The notes: generated by a model from the sequence alone, not told the origin. 64,000 nt of DNA from Pontibacter ruber (GCF_023630205.1 NZ_JALPRR010000001.1:1178001-1242000), one strand, 5' to 3'. Positions 51,194-60,581 are shown, counted from the first letter of the stretch. Made by a program: numbers and translations.

Positions 51194-52696
51194 TTAAGCC
51201 AGCTTTTCAAAGATGCTCTTGAAGCTGACGGCTCTCTCGATGTAGCTCTTCAGCTCGCTGATTGGCATGCGCACCTGCTCACGGCTGTCGCGGTCGCGTA
51301 CGGTAACGGTGTCGTTCTCCAGCGTCTCGTAGTCTACGGCAATACAGAACGGCGTACCGATCAGATCCTGGCGGGTGTAACGCTTGCCAATGGTGTCACG
51401 CTCTTCGTAGATCAGGTTGAAATCATACTTCAGCGAGTCGAAGATCTCGGTTGCTTTTTCTGGCAGGCCGCCTTTCTTCACCAGCGGCAGGATAGCAGCT
51501 TTAACAGGAGCCAGCGCAGGGTGGAACTTCAGGAATGTACGTGTTTTTACAGCATCGCCTTCGGTAATCTCTTCTTCCTGGTAGGCATTGCAGAGCGTCA
51601 TCAGGAACAGGCGGTCGGCGCCGGCTGAGGTTTCGATCACGTAAGGAATGTAGTTGCCGTACGGCTTGCCTTCCTCGTTCAGGTCATTGTCGAAGTACTG
51701 TATCTTCTTCTTGCTCAGCTCCTGGTGCTGGGTCAGGTCGAAGTCGGTGCGGGAGTGGATACCTTCCACTTCTTTGAAACCGAACGGGAATTTATACTCG
51801 ATATCCACAGCGGCGTTGGCGTAGTGCGCCAGCTTTTCGTGGTCGTGGTAGCGCAGGTCCGTGGCCGGAATACCGATAGCCTCGTGCCACTTCTTACGGG
51901 CTTCCTTCCACTGGTTGTACCACTCCATCTCGGTGCCAGGACGTACAAAGAACTGCATCTCCATCTGCTCAAACTCGCGCATACGGAAGATGAACTGACG
52001 CGCCACGATCTCGTTACGGAAGGCTTTACCGATCTGGGCAATACCAAAAGGCACTTTCATGCGGCCAGTCTTCTGCACGTTCAGGAAGTTCACAAAGATA
52101 CCTTGGGCTGTTTCCGGGCGCAGGTAAATGGTCTGCGATTCCTCGGCTACGGAGCCTACCTGGGTAGAGAACATCAGGTTGAACTGGCGTACCTCTGTCC
52201 AGTTGCTGGTGCCAGAGATCGGGCATTTTATTTCTTCACGGATGATGAGCTCGCGCACACCTTCTAGGTTTTCTGTTTCGAGCAGCCTGCCCATTTCAGC
52301 CAGCAGGGCACCGGATTCTTCTACTTTGCCTTCGTTCTCCAGCTGAGCAGCTTTCTCTTCGATCAGCACGTCGGCACGGTAGCGCTTCTTCGAATCCTTG
52401 TTATCGATCATCGGGTCGTTGAAGCTGTCGATGTGGCCGGAAGCTTTCCAGGTAAGCGGGTGCATGAAAATAGCCGCATCCAGACCTACTACGTTCTGGT
52501 TGAGCTGGGTCATGCATTTCCACCACAGGTTCTTGATGTTGTTCTTCAATTCAACACCCATCTGCCCGTAGTCATACACGGCTTGCAGGCCATCGTAGAT
52601 CTCACTGGATGGAAATACAAAGCCGTATTCCTTCGCGTGCGAGATGATATCTTTTAATTGTGCGTTTTCTACAGTTGTTTTCTCTTGTGTCGCCAT
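51194..52696 (-). CDS. glyS: Glycyl-tRNA synthetase, single-chain dimeric type
   Basis: 500 residues, class II synthetase charging tRNA-Gly; this one-chain form (as in archaea and Bacteroidota) replaces the alpha/beta enzyme. Motifs seen are HIDSFNDPMIDNKDSKKRYRAD, motif 2 in IAQIGKAFRNEIVARQFIFRMREFEQMEMQFF, SAGADRLFL motif 3 region and the C-terminal anticodon-binding part (LVKKGGLPEKATEIFDSL, RYTRQDLIGTPFCIAVDYETLENDTVTVRDRDS). Start ATG at 52694-52696. A TATCTTTG box only five bases upstream predicts a very short or absent leader. Confidence 0.95.
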   Translation of the reverse strand: MATQEKTTVENAQLKDIISHAKEYGFVFPSSEIYDGLQAVYDYGQMGVELKNNIKNLWWKCMTQLNQNVVGLDAAIFMHPLTWKASGHIDSFNDPMIDNKDSKKRYRADVLIEEKAAQLENEGKVEESGALLAEMGRLLETENLEGVRELIIREEIKCPISGTSNWTEVRQFNLMFSTQVGSVAEESQTIYLRPETAQGIFVNFLNVQKTGRMKVPFGIAQIGKAFRNEIVARQFIFRMREFEQMEMQFFVRPGTEMEWYNQWKEARKKWHEAIGIPATDLRYHDHEKLAHYANAAVDIEYKFPFGFKEVEGIHSRTDFDLTQHQELSKKKIQYFDNDLNEEGKPYGNYIPYVIETSAGADRLFLMTLCNAYQEEEITEGDAVKTRTFLKFHPALAPVKAAILPLVKKGGLPEKATEIFDSLKYDFNLIYEERDTIGKRYTRQDLIGTPFCIAVDYETLENDTVTVRDRDSREQVRMPISELKSYIERAVSFKSIFEKLA

Positions 52697-52701
52697 AGGT
52701 G

Positions 52702-52709
52702 CAAAGATA
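52702..52709 (-). promoter_or_regulatory. Promoter -7 element of glyS
   Basis: TATCTTTG on the minus strand fits TAnnTTTG and is followed by GCACC and then the ATG. Transcription would begin about 0-3 bases before the start codon. Confidence 0.5.
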
Positions 52710-52881
52710 GCTTAATACGCATTGATTATGCCATACGTCTTTTATACTTTTTAGCCGCTCCTGTTGCCTTTTTTTACGCTAAACCTTTCTTTTTTAAGGA
52801 ACAACAACGTGAAGGAGCCTTAATTGGTGTGTGTTAACAATTTCTTAACATTGAGCAAACTTACCTTAGCTGTGTTTGGAG

Positions 52882-52889
52882 TAACTTTG
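52882..52889 (+). promoter_or_regulatory. Promoter -7 element of the PiT-like gene
   Basis: TAACTTTG fits TAnnTTTG and is followed by GCACC, the same downstream sequence as at glyS and at the candidate RNA near 29424. It lies 34 bases before the start codon. Confidence 0.5.
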
Positions 52890-52923
52890 CACCGTTTTTT
52901 TATATCTCACTCATACTTAACTA

Positions 52924-54060
52924 ATGCCTAAGACTAAAAAACATCCGAAGCACGTTGTGCCGGCACAGCCACATAAATTTACCAAAAGGTATAGTTTGGT
53001 TGATGTTGTTCTTCAGAAGGAAAAGAAATTCTTATACTTCATCGCTATTTCACTTATAGTTGCGGGAGCTGTCTATCCTTACCCATCTATAGCAATGTGG
53101 GTAGGTTTTGCTTTTGCAGGTTACTCTGCCATTGCCAACGATAGTATCCAGACCATCGGTACGTTCATCGGTTCTAACGAAGACAAGAAATGGTACTGGC
53201 AGTGGTTATTCATGGGCCTGATCTTCGTTGCCACTGTATCCTATAGCTGGTATACCTTCAATGGTGACGTTACTTACGAGCGACTGGCAACAAAGGGTCT
53301 TGATCAGACACCAACCAGCTTTGTATACCTGCAGTTGGCTTCCCCTATTATCCTGCTGCTTTTAACACGCTTCCGTATTCCGGTATCTACTACGTTTATG
53401 CTGCTGAGTGTTTTCACGGCTACTTCGGGTACTATCATCAGCATGGTTAATAAAAGCTTGCTAGGCTACTTTGCGGCCTTTATCTCAGCACTTGTTATTT
53501 ACCTGCTGCTTTCTAAAGTTATCAAACGCTTCATCAAAGGCGAAGCACATGCTTTCTGGACAGTAGCGCAATGGGTGATCAGTGGTTTCCTGTGGTATAT
53601 CTGGCTGGCTCAGGATCTGGCCAATATTGCCGTTTACCTGCCACGCCAGATGAACGTGTATGAATTCCTTGCCTTTACTGGTTTTATTTTCCTTGGTCTG
53701 GGCTTCCTTTTCTATAAGAAAGGCGATAAGATCCAGAATGTGATCAACGAGAAATCAGAAGTACGTGATGTTAGAAGCGCGACTATCATTGACCTGGTGT
53801 ACTCGCTTATACTTTACTACTTCAAGGAAGTAAACAATATTCCGATGAGTACGACCTGGGTGTTTGTTGGTTTGCTTGCCGGCCGTGAGTTAGGTATGCG
53901 CCTGCGTGCCCACGACAGCACCGAGAAGTTTGCCAAGACTTTCAACCTGATCTTCAAAGACATCATTTCGGTAACGATTGGTCTTATTATCTCTATCATA
54001 CTTGCTGTGGCCATCAACCCGGTAATTCAGGAAGAGATTATGAACTTCCTGTTCAAATAA
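52924..54060 (+). CDS. PiT-like (inorganic phosphate) transporter, divergent
   Basis: 378 residues with about ten hydrophobic helices. Two PiT-type hairpins are recognisable in altered form: ANDSIQTIGTFIG near residue 64 (GANDVANA-like) with RIPVSTTFMLL, and IPMSTTWVFVGLLAGREL near 303. Canonical members carry phosphate with sodium or protons. The divergence leaves the substrate open; it may be phosphate, sulfate or something else. A Lys/His-rich 20-residue start precedes the first helix. Terminator at 54081-54108. Confidence 0.8.
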   Translation: MPKTKKHPKHVVPAQPHKFTKRYSLVDVVLQKEKKFLYFIAISLIVAGAVYPYPSIAMWVGFAFAGYSAIANDSIQTIGTFIGSNEDKKWYWQWLFMGLIFVATVSYSWYTFNGDVTYERLATKGLDQTPTSFVYLQLASPIILLLLTRFRIPVSTTFMLLSVFTATSGTIISMVNKSLLGYFAAFISALVIYLLLSKVIKRFIKGEAHAFWTVAQWVISGFLWYIWLAQDLANIAVYLPRQMNVYEFLAFTGFIFLGLGFLFYKKGDKIQNVINEKSEVRDVRSATIIDLVYSLILYYFKEVNNIPMSTTWVFVGLLAGRELGMRLRAHDSTEKFAKTFNLIFKDIISVTIGLIISIILAVAINPVIQEEIMNFLFK

Positions 54061-54080
54061 CCTTCTTGATCTATCAACAT

Positions 54081-54108
54081 AAAAAGCCCGGTAATTACCG
54101 GGCTTTTT
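54081..54108. terminator. Terminator after the PiT-like gene
   Basis: Perfect 28-base palindrome AAAAAGCCCGGTAA / TTACCGGGCTTTTT. Confidence 0.88.
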
Positions 54109-54355
54109 CATTTTATACTTCCACTGCAGCTGTGTATAAACTGGCATAAGTATACTTTCCTTGCATTTATACTTCGCCCGTTTCAGCTACTCTGACTGCA
54201 TTTTCCGGTATACTTTCCACAGTACGGCCTGTCCTTAAACGGGCAGCTTTTCCACCAGGTATAAATCTTTATACTTTGCTTGCTGCTGCTTTAAAACAAC
54301 AAGCCCCGGTTACTTGATGCAACCGGGGCTCGTTGTTTATACTTTATACTTGGTT
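54109..54355. repeat. Cluster of TATACTT/AAGTATA copies between two terminators
   Basis: At least seven heptamer copies lie in about 250 bases (near 54115, 54149, 54167, 54209, 54270, 54338 and 54345), one as the palindrome AAGTATACTT. No gene present. Confidence 0.7.
54295..54338 (-). terminator. Terminator after the acidic hypothetical gene
   Basis: Stem AACAACAAGCCCCGGTT / AACCGGGGCTCGTTGTT with one mismatch and a 9-base loop. Confidence 0.85.
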
Positions 54356-54814
54356 CTATTTCTCAGGCCAAACCACTTCCAGGTTGTCGTTGATAAACAC
54401 CCCGAAGTTTACTGCGATCAGTTGGTCTTCGTCGAAGTAGAGGTCGATCATTTCTTTCTCGTAGGAAATACGGGTTTCGCCGGTTTCCATTTCCTCTTCT
54501 TCTATATCGGTAATGTTGTTATCGCTGAAAAGTTGCTTGATCTGTACCTGGCTCATTTCAAAAATGCGCTCACCCCAAAGTTGCACATCGCGGTTGGCCG
54601 TTTCGATGCAGCTAAGTTTATAGTCATCTTCTTTATCGAAGTACAGCGAGTAACCCTCTTCCCAATAATTCCAGGCCTGGTGTTCGAACTCATCATCTTC
54701 GTCAGACTCTTCGATTTCTTCCGGCTCACCCAGCAGCTCCTCTACTTCTTCCATTGTCAGGCCAAACTTGATCTTACCAAGCCCTTTGCCTAACCTGATG
54801 TCTTTGTTGATCAT
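54356..54814 (-). CDS. Acidic hypothetical protein
   Basis: 152 residues. MINKDIRLGKGLGKIKFGLTMEEVEELLGEPEEIEESDEDDEFEHQAWNYWEEGYSLYFDKED begins the protein; the GKIKFGLTMEEVEELLGEP stretch resembles the SmpA/OmlA-type 'motif before a small beta domain' fold seen in many small proteins, and WNYWEEGYSLYFD and ISYEKEMIDLYFDEDQLIAVNFGVF are the following strands. No signal peptide. The start MINKD (54812-54814) is chosen; a longer frame from 54964 overlaps the DUF4385 gene and is not conserved in style. Function unknown. Confidence 0.72.
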   Translation of the reverse strand: MINKDIRLGKGLGKIKFGLTMEEVEELLGEPEEIEESDEDDEFEHQAWNYWEEGYSLYFDKEDDYKLSCIETANRDVQLWGERIFEMSQVQIKQLFSDNNITDIEEEEMETGETRISYEKEMIDLYFDEDQLIAVNFGVFINDNLEVVWPEK

Positions 54815-54891
54815 GTTAATGTGTTGGTTATCTTGTTTTACAAAGATATGTGAAATACTGTTTCTTAGGTACAAGGTTACAGCTAAATCTG

Positions 54892-55398
54892 TTACTGTAC
54901 ATACTTGTGTGTAAAACTTTCTTTGAGCAGCTGATATTGCTTGTTTTGCTTCGCCTCCTGCCATTTCGCTTTGAATATGGCAGCCGATTCTGCTTTAACT
55001 GGATCCGGCTCGCGTGGCAGTTCCTCTCTGCCATGTGCGCCGCTTTGTCCTTTTTTATCGTCGGGCACGGGCCCGTTATACTTCTTGCCGGTCTTGTGGT
55101 TGGCATAGCGCCTGGAGCGCGTGTAGCCCATCTGCAGAAATTTTCGGGCCATATCCGCGCCTACAAAGTCATCTGCCTCCAGGTAGTCGAGGAACAGCTG
55201 GTATATTTTTTCCGAAGATGCACGGGCTATGTCGGGTGTTTTAAAGCGCCAGTGCGGTAGTATCTCGGATTTGTATGGCTCTACCAGCAACACCCCCTGC
55301 TCCCCTTTTCCTACCCTGTAAAGCTCCGGATGCTTCCTGAAATCAGTCTTGCTGAAATCAAGCTCGTAGTTGAACGCTTTTCCCTGGTCTGGTTTCAT
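54892..55398 (-). CDS. DUF4385 domain-containing protein
   Basis: 168 residues of one family: FNYELDFSKTDFRKHPELYRVGKGEQGVLLVEPYKSEILPHWRFKTPDIARASSEKIYQLFLDYLEADDFVGADMARKFLQMGYTRSRRYANHKTGKKY is the core, given here only as landmarks. RRYANHKTGKKY and KFLQMGYTRSRR are its most recognisable parts. The last 60 residues are basic and helical. Function unknown; no signal peptide. It lies 62 bases before the antiporter gene stop, and 77 bases upstream of the acidic hypothetical gene on the same strand. Confidence 0.88.
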   Translation of the reverse strand: MKPDQGKAFNYELDFSKTDFRKHPELYRVGKGEQGVLLVEPYKSEILPHWRFKTPDIARASSEKIYQLFLDYLEADDFVGADMARKFLQMGYTRSRRYANHKTGKKYNGPVPDDKKGQSGAHGREELPREPDPVKAESAAIFKAKWQEAKQNKQYQLLKESFTHKYVQ

Positions 55399-55460
55399 AC
55401 TATATCAGCAGCTCGGTTTATCTTACACTGGTTTGTAGTATGTCTTTTCTCTCTCCGGAA

Positions 55461-57530
55461 TTAGTACTTGATCTCTTCTTCTGTGTAGAAGGAGCTCTGT
55501 AACTGGTTGTCCTGGTAGAGAGACGGGTGCTGTTCCGGGTAAATAATGATAAAGCTGTTTTCTTTGTAGTTCCTGGAAAGCACACGTGGTATGTAATCGA
55601 GCTCGCCTTTGTAGGAAACGGTACCCCTGCGTGCGGATATAACCACCAGCATATCGTCTTTTGTCAGTTGGGCCCGCATCTCTTCCATCTCGGTAACGGC
55701 CATCATGGGCACAAACTCTGCTTCTACCGCCGGACGTGCTCCCTTCAGGGCCATTCTGATCTTGTTTAGCGTGCGTCTCCTGCCTCTGAAGATCAGTTTG
55801 GCCCCAAGCTGTGTTGAGAGCAGCCGAAGCGATCTGAGCCACCTTAAATAGCCTCTTTCCAGGTCAGCGTTCAGCGGAACGATCACGAAGATGCGGCGGG
55901 TCGTATTCAGTGGCTGCACAATTTTACTTACCAGGATCATCTGCTCCGTATTTTCCAGCAGGCTGTCTACCACGGTGCCAAACACCCTGTCGCGTGTCGT
56001 TATTTTGGCGTTCCAACCTATTACCACCTCTGTTATCATCAACTCCTTCATGGCCCGGAGTATGCCGCTTGCCACGTTGATGTCGATCTTTGATACCAGT
56101 TGCACGTCGCTGTCGCTTGCTGCAGCATGTTTAATGGCTTCCTGCAGCATTTTATTCTTCTTGTAGATCTCTTCCTCGGCATGCTCGTTATCGATTACTA
56201 CAGCCAGCGGATAGATGGGTTCGTGGTAATCCGGGTTCTTTAACACGATGGCCAGGTCCACCAGGCTCTCTATGGTAGAGGGGTTGGCTATGGGCACCAT
56301 GATCCTGTCCGGCTTTTCGCTGAGGTCCGGTTTTTTGCGGCTTTCGAAAATGGCCAGTGCCCGTGCTGCTTTTTCTGTTATAAACGAACTGCTGAGGGAA
56401 GTTGCCAGGATTAGCACCACGGTCAGGTTCAGCGCTGTTTCTCCGATAATGCCCAGGTCATAACCTACCAGGATCACCGCCAGTGTTGCAGCCGCTCTTG
56501 CCGTACTTAGTCCGAACATCAGGTTCCGCTGAACAACGGAATAGCCGTAAAGCTTTTGCATGATGTAGGTAGGCAGCCATTTTGTTGCCAGGGCAAGCAC
56601 CACAATCACAATGGCCATCACGAGTGTTTCCCATCCTTCCAGCAGCACGCTTACATCAACCAACATACCTACACTTATCAGGAAGAATGGAATGAAGATG
56701 TTGTTTCCTACAAACTCCAGCCTGTTCATCAGGGCTGAAGTATGTGGTATGAGTTGGTTAAGTGCCAGACCTGCCAGGAAAGCGCCCAGGATTGCCTCTA
56801 CCCCTGCCAGCTCCGCCAGAAATGCCGCTGCAAATACGAGTGTCAGAACAAAAATGAATTGTGCTCCCTTTTCACTCTCGATCTGCTTGAAAAACCATCT
56901 GGCAATGATAGGAAAGACGAATAAGACGATGCCTACAAATATGGCCAGCGACACCACGAGCTTTATCCAATAACCTACTCCTATGTTGCCTTGTGCCACA
57001 CCTGCCACTACTGCCAATACCAACAGAACGGCTGTATCGGTTATGATCGTCCCTCCTATGGTCACGGTAATCGCTTCGTTTTTTGTGAGCCCCATTCTAC
57101 TTACTATGGGGTAAGCCAGCAAGGTGTGTGAGGCAAACATACAGGAGAGCAATACAGCTGAGTTGATGGGATAGGCATAGCCATAGAAGAACACAAGTGT
57201 ACCTGTAATAATGGGTATCAGAAATGTCAGGGCGCCGTACACCAGGCTTCTTACTTTTGTTTTCTTGAAACCGATCATGTCCATTTCCAACCCTGCCAGG
57301 AACATGATGTATAATATGCCCACTGTTCCAAACAAGATCATACTTGCGTCCCGGTGCAGTAAATTGAATCCGTTTGGCCCTACCAATACGCCTGCTATGA
57401 TCATACCAATGATGCCTGGTACGCGCAACCTGTTTAAGATGATCGGTGCTATAAGTATGATGAGAAGAACCAGCGTAAAGATTAAGACAGGATCTTCGAA
57501 TGGTGGTGTGAGCTTTAATAATAATCTCAT
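55461..57530 (-). CDS. CPA2-type cation:proton antiporter with C-terminal stress-protein domain
   Basis: 689 residues: a 12- to 13-helix Na+/H+ exchanger domain (1 to about 390, including ILIAPIILNRLRVPGIIGMIIAG and GLALNQLIPHTSALM) and a soluble C-terminal region (about 405-689) resembling universal stress proteins, with DRIMVPIANPSTIESLVDLA and RRIFVIVPLNADLERGY marking two copies of the fold. Such proteins exchange Na+ or K+ for protons; the soluble part is probably regulatory. The start (57528-57530) gives a hydrophobic helix of usual length. Faces the 1.4 kb non-coding region. Confidence 0.9.
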   Translation of the reverse strand: MRLLLKLTPPFEDPVLIFTLVLLIILIAPIILNRLRVPGIIGMIIAGVLVGPNGFNLLHRDASMILFGTVGILYIMFLAGLEMDMIGFKKTKVRSLVYGALTFLIPIITGTLVFFYGYAYPINSAVLLSCMFASHTLLAYPIVSRMGLTKNEAITVTIGGTIITDTAVLLVLAVVAGVAQGNIGVGYWIKLVVSLAIFVGIVLFVFPIIARWFFKQIESEKGAQFIFVLTLVFAAAFLAELAGVEAILGAFLAGLALNQLIPHTSALMNRLEFVGNNIFIPFFLISVGMLVDVSVLLEGWETLVMAIVIVVLALATKWLPTYIMQKLYGYSVVQRNLMFGLSTARAAATLAVILVGYDLGIIGETALNLTVVLILATSLSSSFITEKAARALAIFESRKKPDLSEKPDRIMVPIANPSTIESLVDLAIVLKNPDYHEPIYPLAVVIDNEHAEEEIYKKNKMLQEAIKHAAASDSDVQLVSKIDINVASGILRAMKELMITEVVIGWNAKITTRDRVFGTVVDSLLENTEQMILVSKIVQPLNTTRRIFVIVPLNADLERGYLRWLRSLRLLSTQLGAKLIFRGRRRTLNKIRMALKGARPAVEAEFVPMMAVTEMEEMRAQLTKDDMLVVISARRGTVSYKGELDYIPRVLSRNYKENSFIIIYPEQHPSLYQDNQLQSSFYTEEEIKY

Positions 57531-57599
57531 GCGTTATGGGTTTTGCTTTTGCGCTATCTAGCCTAAAGATACAGATTTTCTTTTTGTCGGTTTTTTGCT

Positions 57600-58100
57600 C
57601 CATTCTTTATCATTTCCGGGCTTTTTCCCTGCCTTTCCACACTTTTCAAACCTTAACAATTTTAATTAGATAAGTTTTTAAAAGAATTCTTCTTTCATTA
57701 TTTAGGCTGTTCATAAGTTGATAAGTTCTCCTTGAGTACTCATTTGCGCATAACTTGTTTACAGGTGTATTCTTGTTCACTTAGCTTCCCACACTGCCTT
57801 TTCTTTCAAGCTATACTGTGTCAGCTTTTTAAGTAGCTTTTCCACTTTTTACCTGTTTTTGTGTATTTCTTTTTTCACACTTCTCATTTGCGTGGAAAAG
57901 TGATTTTACGGGCCTCACTTGTGCACCTGTTTCCACTTTTTGAAGGTTATCTGGGGTGCTTTGACCCTGGTTGATCGGGTGCCTTTTGGAGTTATCAGAT
58001 TTTACCCACTTTTATCCACACTTATACCCACCCTTTCTGTTGATTACTCCACAATGGGTATTTTGAGGCATTTTATTCCCATTTTCATGTTTCTGTAGTC
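57600..58100. other. Candidate replication origin segment (DnaA-box-like cluster)
   Basis: Non-coding, pyrimidine-rich. A perfect DnaA box TTATCCACA is at 58012-58020. Near-matches are CTTTCCACA (57633), TTTTCCACT (57838), CACTTTTCC in inverse (57891-57900), GTTTCCACT (57928) and ACTCCACAA (58048). The A/T-rich stretch at 57655-57735 could serve for unwinding. mnmG and a perfect parS site lie 4-5 kb to the right, as in many origins. dnaA and dnaN are not present, and gene directions do not diverge here. Confidence 0.4.
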
Positions 58101-58911
58101 TTTTGCTTACGCACATCTGTGTGTTTCTAGTTATGCTTTTGTTTCACGAACTTATAGGGATGTGTTGAGTGCTCTGATTCTGGAAAGGGCAAAGTGATTC
58201 TGCTAACGCCGAGGTCTCTGCTTCAAGGAAAACATCAGGGAATGTCGTGAGGTTGGTCGACGCTGTGCCTGGTAAGCCATACCTGCCTGATCAGGAACGG
58301 TTAGCTCCATGCTACCTGCACCAGATTGATACTTAATCAAAGGCAATTCAGTAAGGTTACTGACCTTGATAGGTATGCATTATTATTGCTGTTGCGGCAA
58401 GCCAGTACCCTATCAAGTGGGGCAAACACTATCCTTAGCAAACAGCTTGGTAGCACGAGTGAAAAGTAAACGGTTCAGGAAAACTAAATTTTGTCAGGTA
58501 GGTCTTCGATTTTATGTAAGACTTCAGATGTGATCTGAACGACGCCCCTTATGGATTGATGTTATCTTGTAGCAGAACGAATCTATTCGGAAGTGTGAAG
58601 CCATATTTGTGTGTGTCGTGATGTTGGAGAAATATCGTTTGCTTTCTTTGTCTATTGAGTAGCTGTTCTAAAGCAACTACCTCAGTTAGCTTCCAACTAT
58701 AGTTGATGTATTATTATTTGATCTCATCTATCGGTTTCTCCATCTTACTTCAGTTGATCATCTTTATCAGAGGCCTGTCATTTTCATCGGCTATTACACA
58801 CTTCTGTAGCAATCACAGCTGTTGATTTCTCTGTGGTTTTCTACTTAGCAGTTGCATTCATTGCCTTTATTATGGTTTTGTCCACACTACAGATCCTGTT
58901 GCTATGGGCTT
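58101..58911. other. Unassigned 0.8 kb non-coding region with small hairpins
   Basis: No frame of note. Local hairpins are visible: CTTGATAGG / CCTATCAAG around 58366-58416, GTCTT / AAGAC around 58503-58524, TTCAGAT / ATCTGAA near 58524-58540 and CGAAT / ATTCG near 58580. TTGTCCACA (58878-58886) is one more DnaA-like box. It may be part of the origin, a structured RNA, or a decayed gene; none could be matched to rnpB, tmRNA or 4.5S RNA. Confidence 0.4.
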
Positions 58912-58954
58912 AAACAAAAAGAGGAGGCGGATGTACCGCCTCCTCTTTTTGTTT
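58912..58954. terminator. Terminator after the Big_5 lipoprotein gene
   Basis: Perfect 19-base stem AAACAAAAAGAGGAGGCGG / CCGCCTCCTCTTTTTGTTT, 5-base loop. Works in both directions. Confidence 0.88.
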
Positions 58955-58967
58955 ATTTTTCCTCTGT

Positions 58968-60581
58968 TTAAAACTCGAGCTTTACGCCTTCCATTTCCCA
59001 GTTAGCCCGTATGTCTAATGGCTTTGGGTAGAGGTATACTTTCTCTGCTGCCCTTTTCAATTCCGGATCTGCAGCGGTCCATTTGCCATCTTTGTTCTCA
59101 TCCACCAATACCCGCAGGTAATAGTTACCGGGTTCTATGTTCCGGAAGTTAAAGGTACTCTTGTTTCTTATCTGCTGTACGGGTTTATACTTGTCGTTCA
59201 GGAGTTCAATGGTGTAAGACGTTTCTTTGGTAGTCACTGTGCCCTTTACACTTCCGGCTCCTCTGTTTTCGGCAATGGTGATGGGCAGCCTTGGAAACCG
59301 CAGGCCTGTTCCTTGAACCGGCACGATACCCAGACTGTCTAGGGCAAGGCTTATCTGGCCTTTGTTTCCGTTCACGGCCGGCAAGGTGAAGGTCATCTCC
59401 GTAGCTGTTCTATCCAGGCTTACTTCCTCCGGGTACTTGAGCTTACGAAGCACAAGGCTATCTGCCATTATACTTACCGGCTCTTTTGATGTAATGCGTA
59501 CTGGTGTTTCCAGCTCTATTGTAATTGCCTGGCCTACCCTGTAATTTCCTGCGGTTGCTGCTTGTGTTTGTTTCAGCTGAGCTCCTTTTATGCGCTGCGC
59601 CCGCTTCCCTTCGAAAGCAATTTTCAGGGTATCTGTGGTTCTGTTACCTGCAGAGTCCAAGGCAGTAAGTACAACCTCTCCTCCACTAAACACTTTTCCG
59701 CCGAAAATATCGATTGCCTTCCCATCGGTTCCTATTTTATAGATAAGCGAGTCTTTCGGGCTCTGTGCGGGTGCTCCTGAAAAGGAACTTATGCCTTCGT
59801 TGTAGTTGGCTACAAAGCGATCGGTGAAGTTTTCGCGACGCTGCAGGATCGGCTTTTTCGTGTCCAGTTTTACTGTTTGCAGTGCTACTTCCTGCGGTTG
59901 TGGGGTGATGTTTACCGCTTGCGTGAGGTAGGCTACTTTCTCACTTTCGCTGTCGTAAATGGCGTTGTTGTTCTTATCTATCAACGCATAGATCCTGTAT
60001 GGTCCTTCTTTAATATTTTCAAAGCTGAACTCGCCTGCTGCGCTTGTTTGTGTCTGATAATACGGGCGGCTCTTGCGGATATCGGTTGTATCTCCTGCCG
60101 GATACAGGGCAACGACAGCTTCCTTTTCCGGCGCCTGCGTTAGCAGATCCACTACTTTGCCACTCACCCTGCTGGAGTCTATGAAGGCTCCGGTGCTAAA
60201 GGTAAGCTGCAGATTTTCGGCTATGTTCTTTTCTGTTATATCCTGTACTCCTTTTCGGAAGTTGAAGGTATAAGTTGTATTCTGTTCCAGTGGTTGATCG
60301 AACGTGAGCTCCATTCGCTCTCTATTGGTTCGCACCTTATAATTGTTTTCGGTAAAAGGTGTGATGAGCAGTTCCCGCTGGAGATTGTTCGGCTGTACTT
60401 CCTCATCAAACTCAAGTGTGATGGTTTGGGTGTTGACGTTGAGTGCCTGGTTCTTTGGGTTGCTGTTCTTTAGCGTCGGAGAAGCTGTGTCTTTCTCCCC
60501 TCCTTCCGGTGTACTGATAGAAGCACAAGATGTAACTGCTGCGATGGTAGCCGAAGCAAAAAATGTGTTGAAAAACTTCAT
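58968..60581 (-). CDS. Lipoprotein with Ig-like (Big_5/SbsA-type) domain
   Basis: 537 residues. The signal ends with Cys19 (AVTSC), so a lipoprotein is predicted. Residues about 27-130 form a Big_5 domain: PTLKNSNPKNQALNVNTQTITLEFDEEVQPNNLQRELLITP, with NTTYTFNFRKGVQDITEKNIAENLQLTFSTG. The middle has a prealbumin/carboxypeptidase-like insertion (ISGKVVDLL.., GEFSFENIKEGPYRIYALIDKNNNAIYDSE) and the end a second one (FRNIEPGNYYLRVLVDENKDGKW). It is a cell-envelope protein of unknown role, with family members widespread in Bacteroidota. Preceded in transcription by the methyltransferase gene 76 bases away. Confidence 0.88.
   Translation of the reverse strand: MKFFNTFFASATIAAVTSCASISTPEGGEKDTASPTLKNSNPKNQALNVNTQTITLEFDEEVQPNNLQRELLITPFTENNYKVRTNRERMELTFDQPLEQNTTYTFNFRKGVQDITEKNIAENLQLTFSTGAFIDSSRVSGKVVDLLTQAPEKEAVVALYPAGDTTDIRKSRPYYQTQTSAAGEFSFENIKEGPYRIYALIDKNNNAIYDSESEKVAYLTQAVNITPQPQEVALQTVKLDTKKPILQRRENFTDRFVANYNEGISSFSGAPAQSPKDSLIYKIGTDGKAIDIFGGKVFSGGEVVLTALDSAGNRTTDTLKIAFEGKRAQRIKGAQLKQTQAATAGNYRVGQAITIELETPVRITSKEPVSIMADSLVLRKLKYPEEVSLDRTATEMTFTLPAVNGNKGQISLALDSLGIVPVQGTGLRFPRLPITIAENRGAGSVKGTVTTKETSYTIELLNDKYKPVQQIRNKSTFNFRNIEPGNYYLRVLVDENKDGKWTAADPELKRAAEKVYLYPKPLDIRANWEMEGVKLEF

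Noticed and set aside
58160..58560. Possible RNase P RNA, tmRNA or 4.5S RNA in the long gap
   Set aside because: None of the conserved signatures (GAGGAAAGTCC, tmRNA ends, GGAAGCA loop) was found on either strand.
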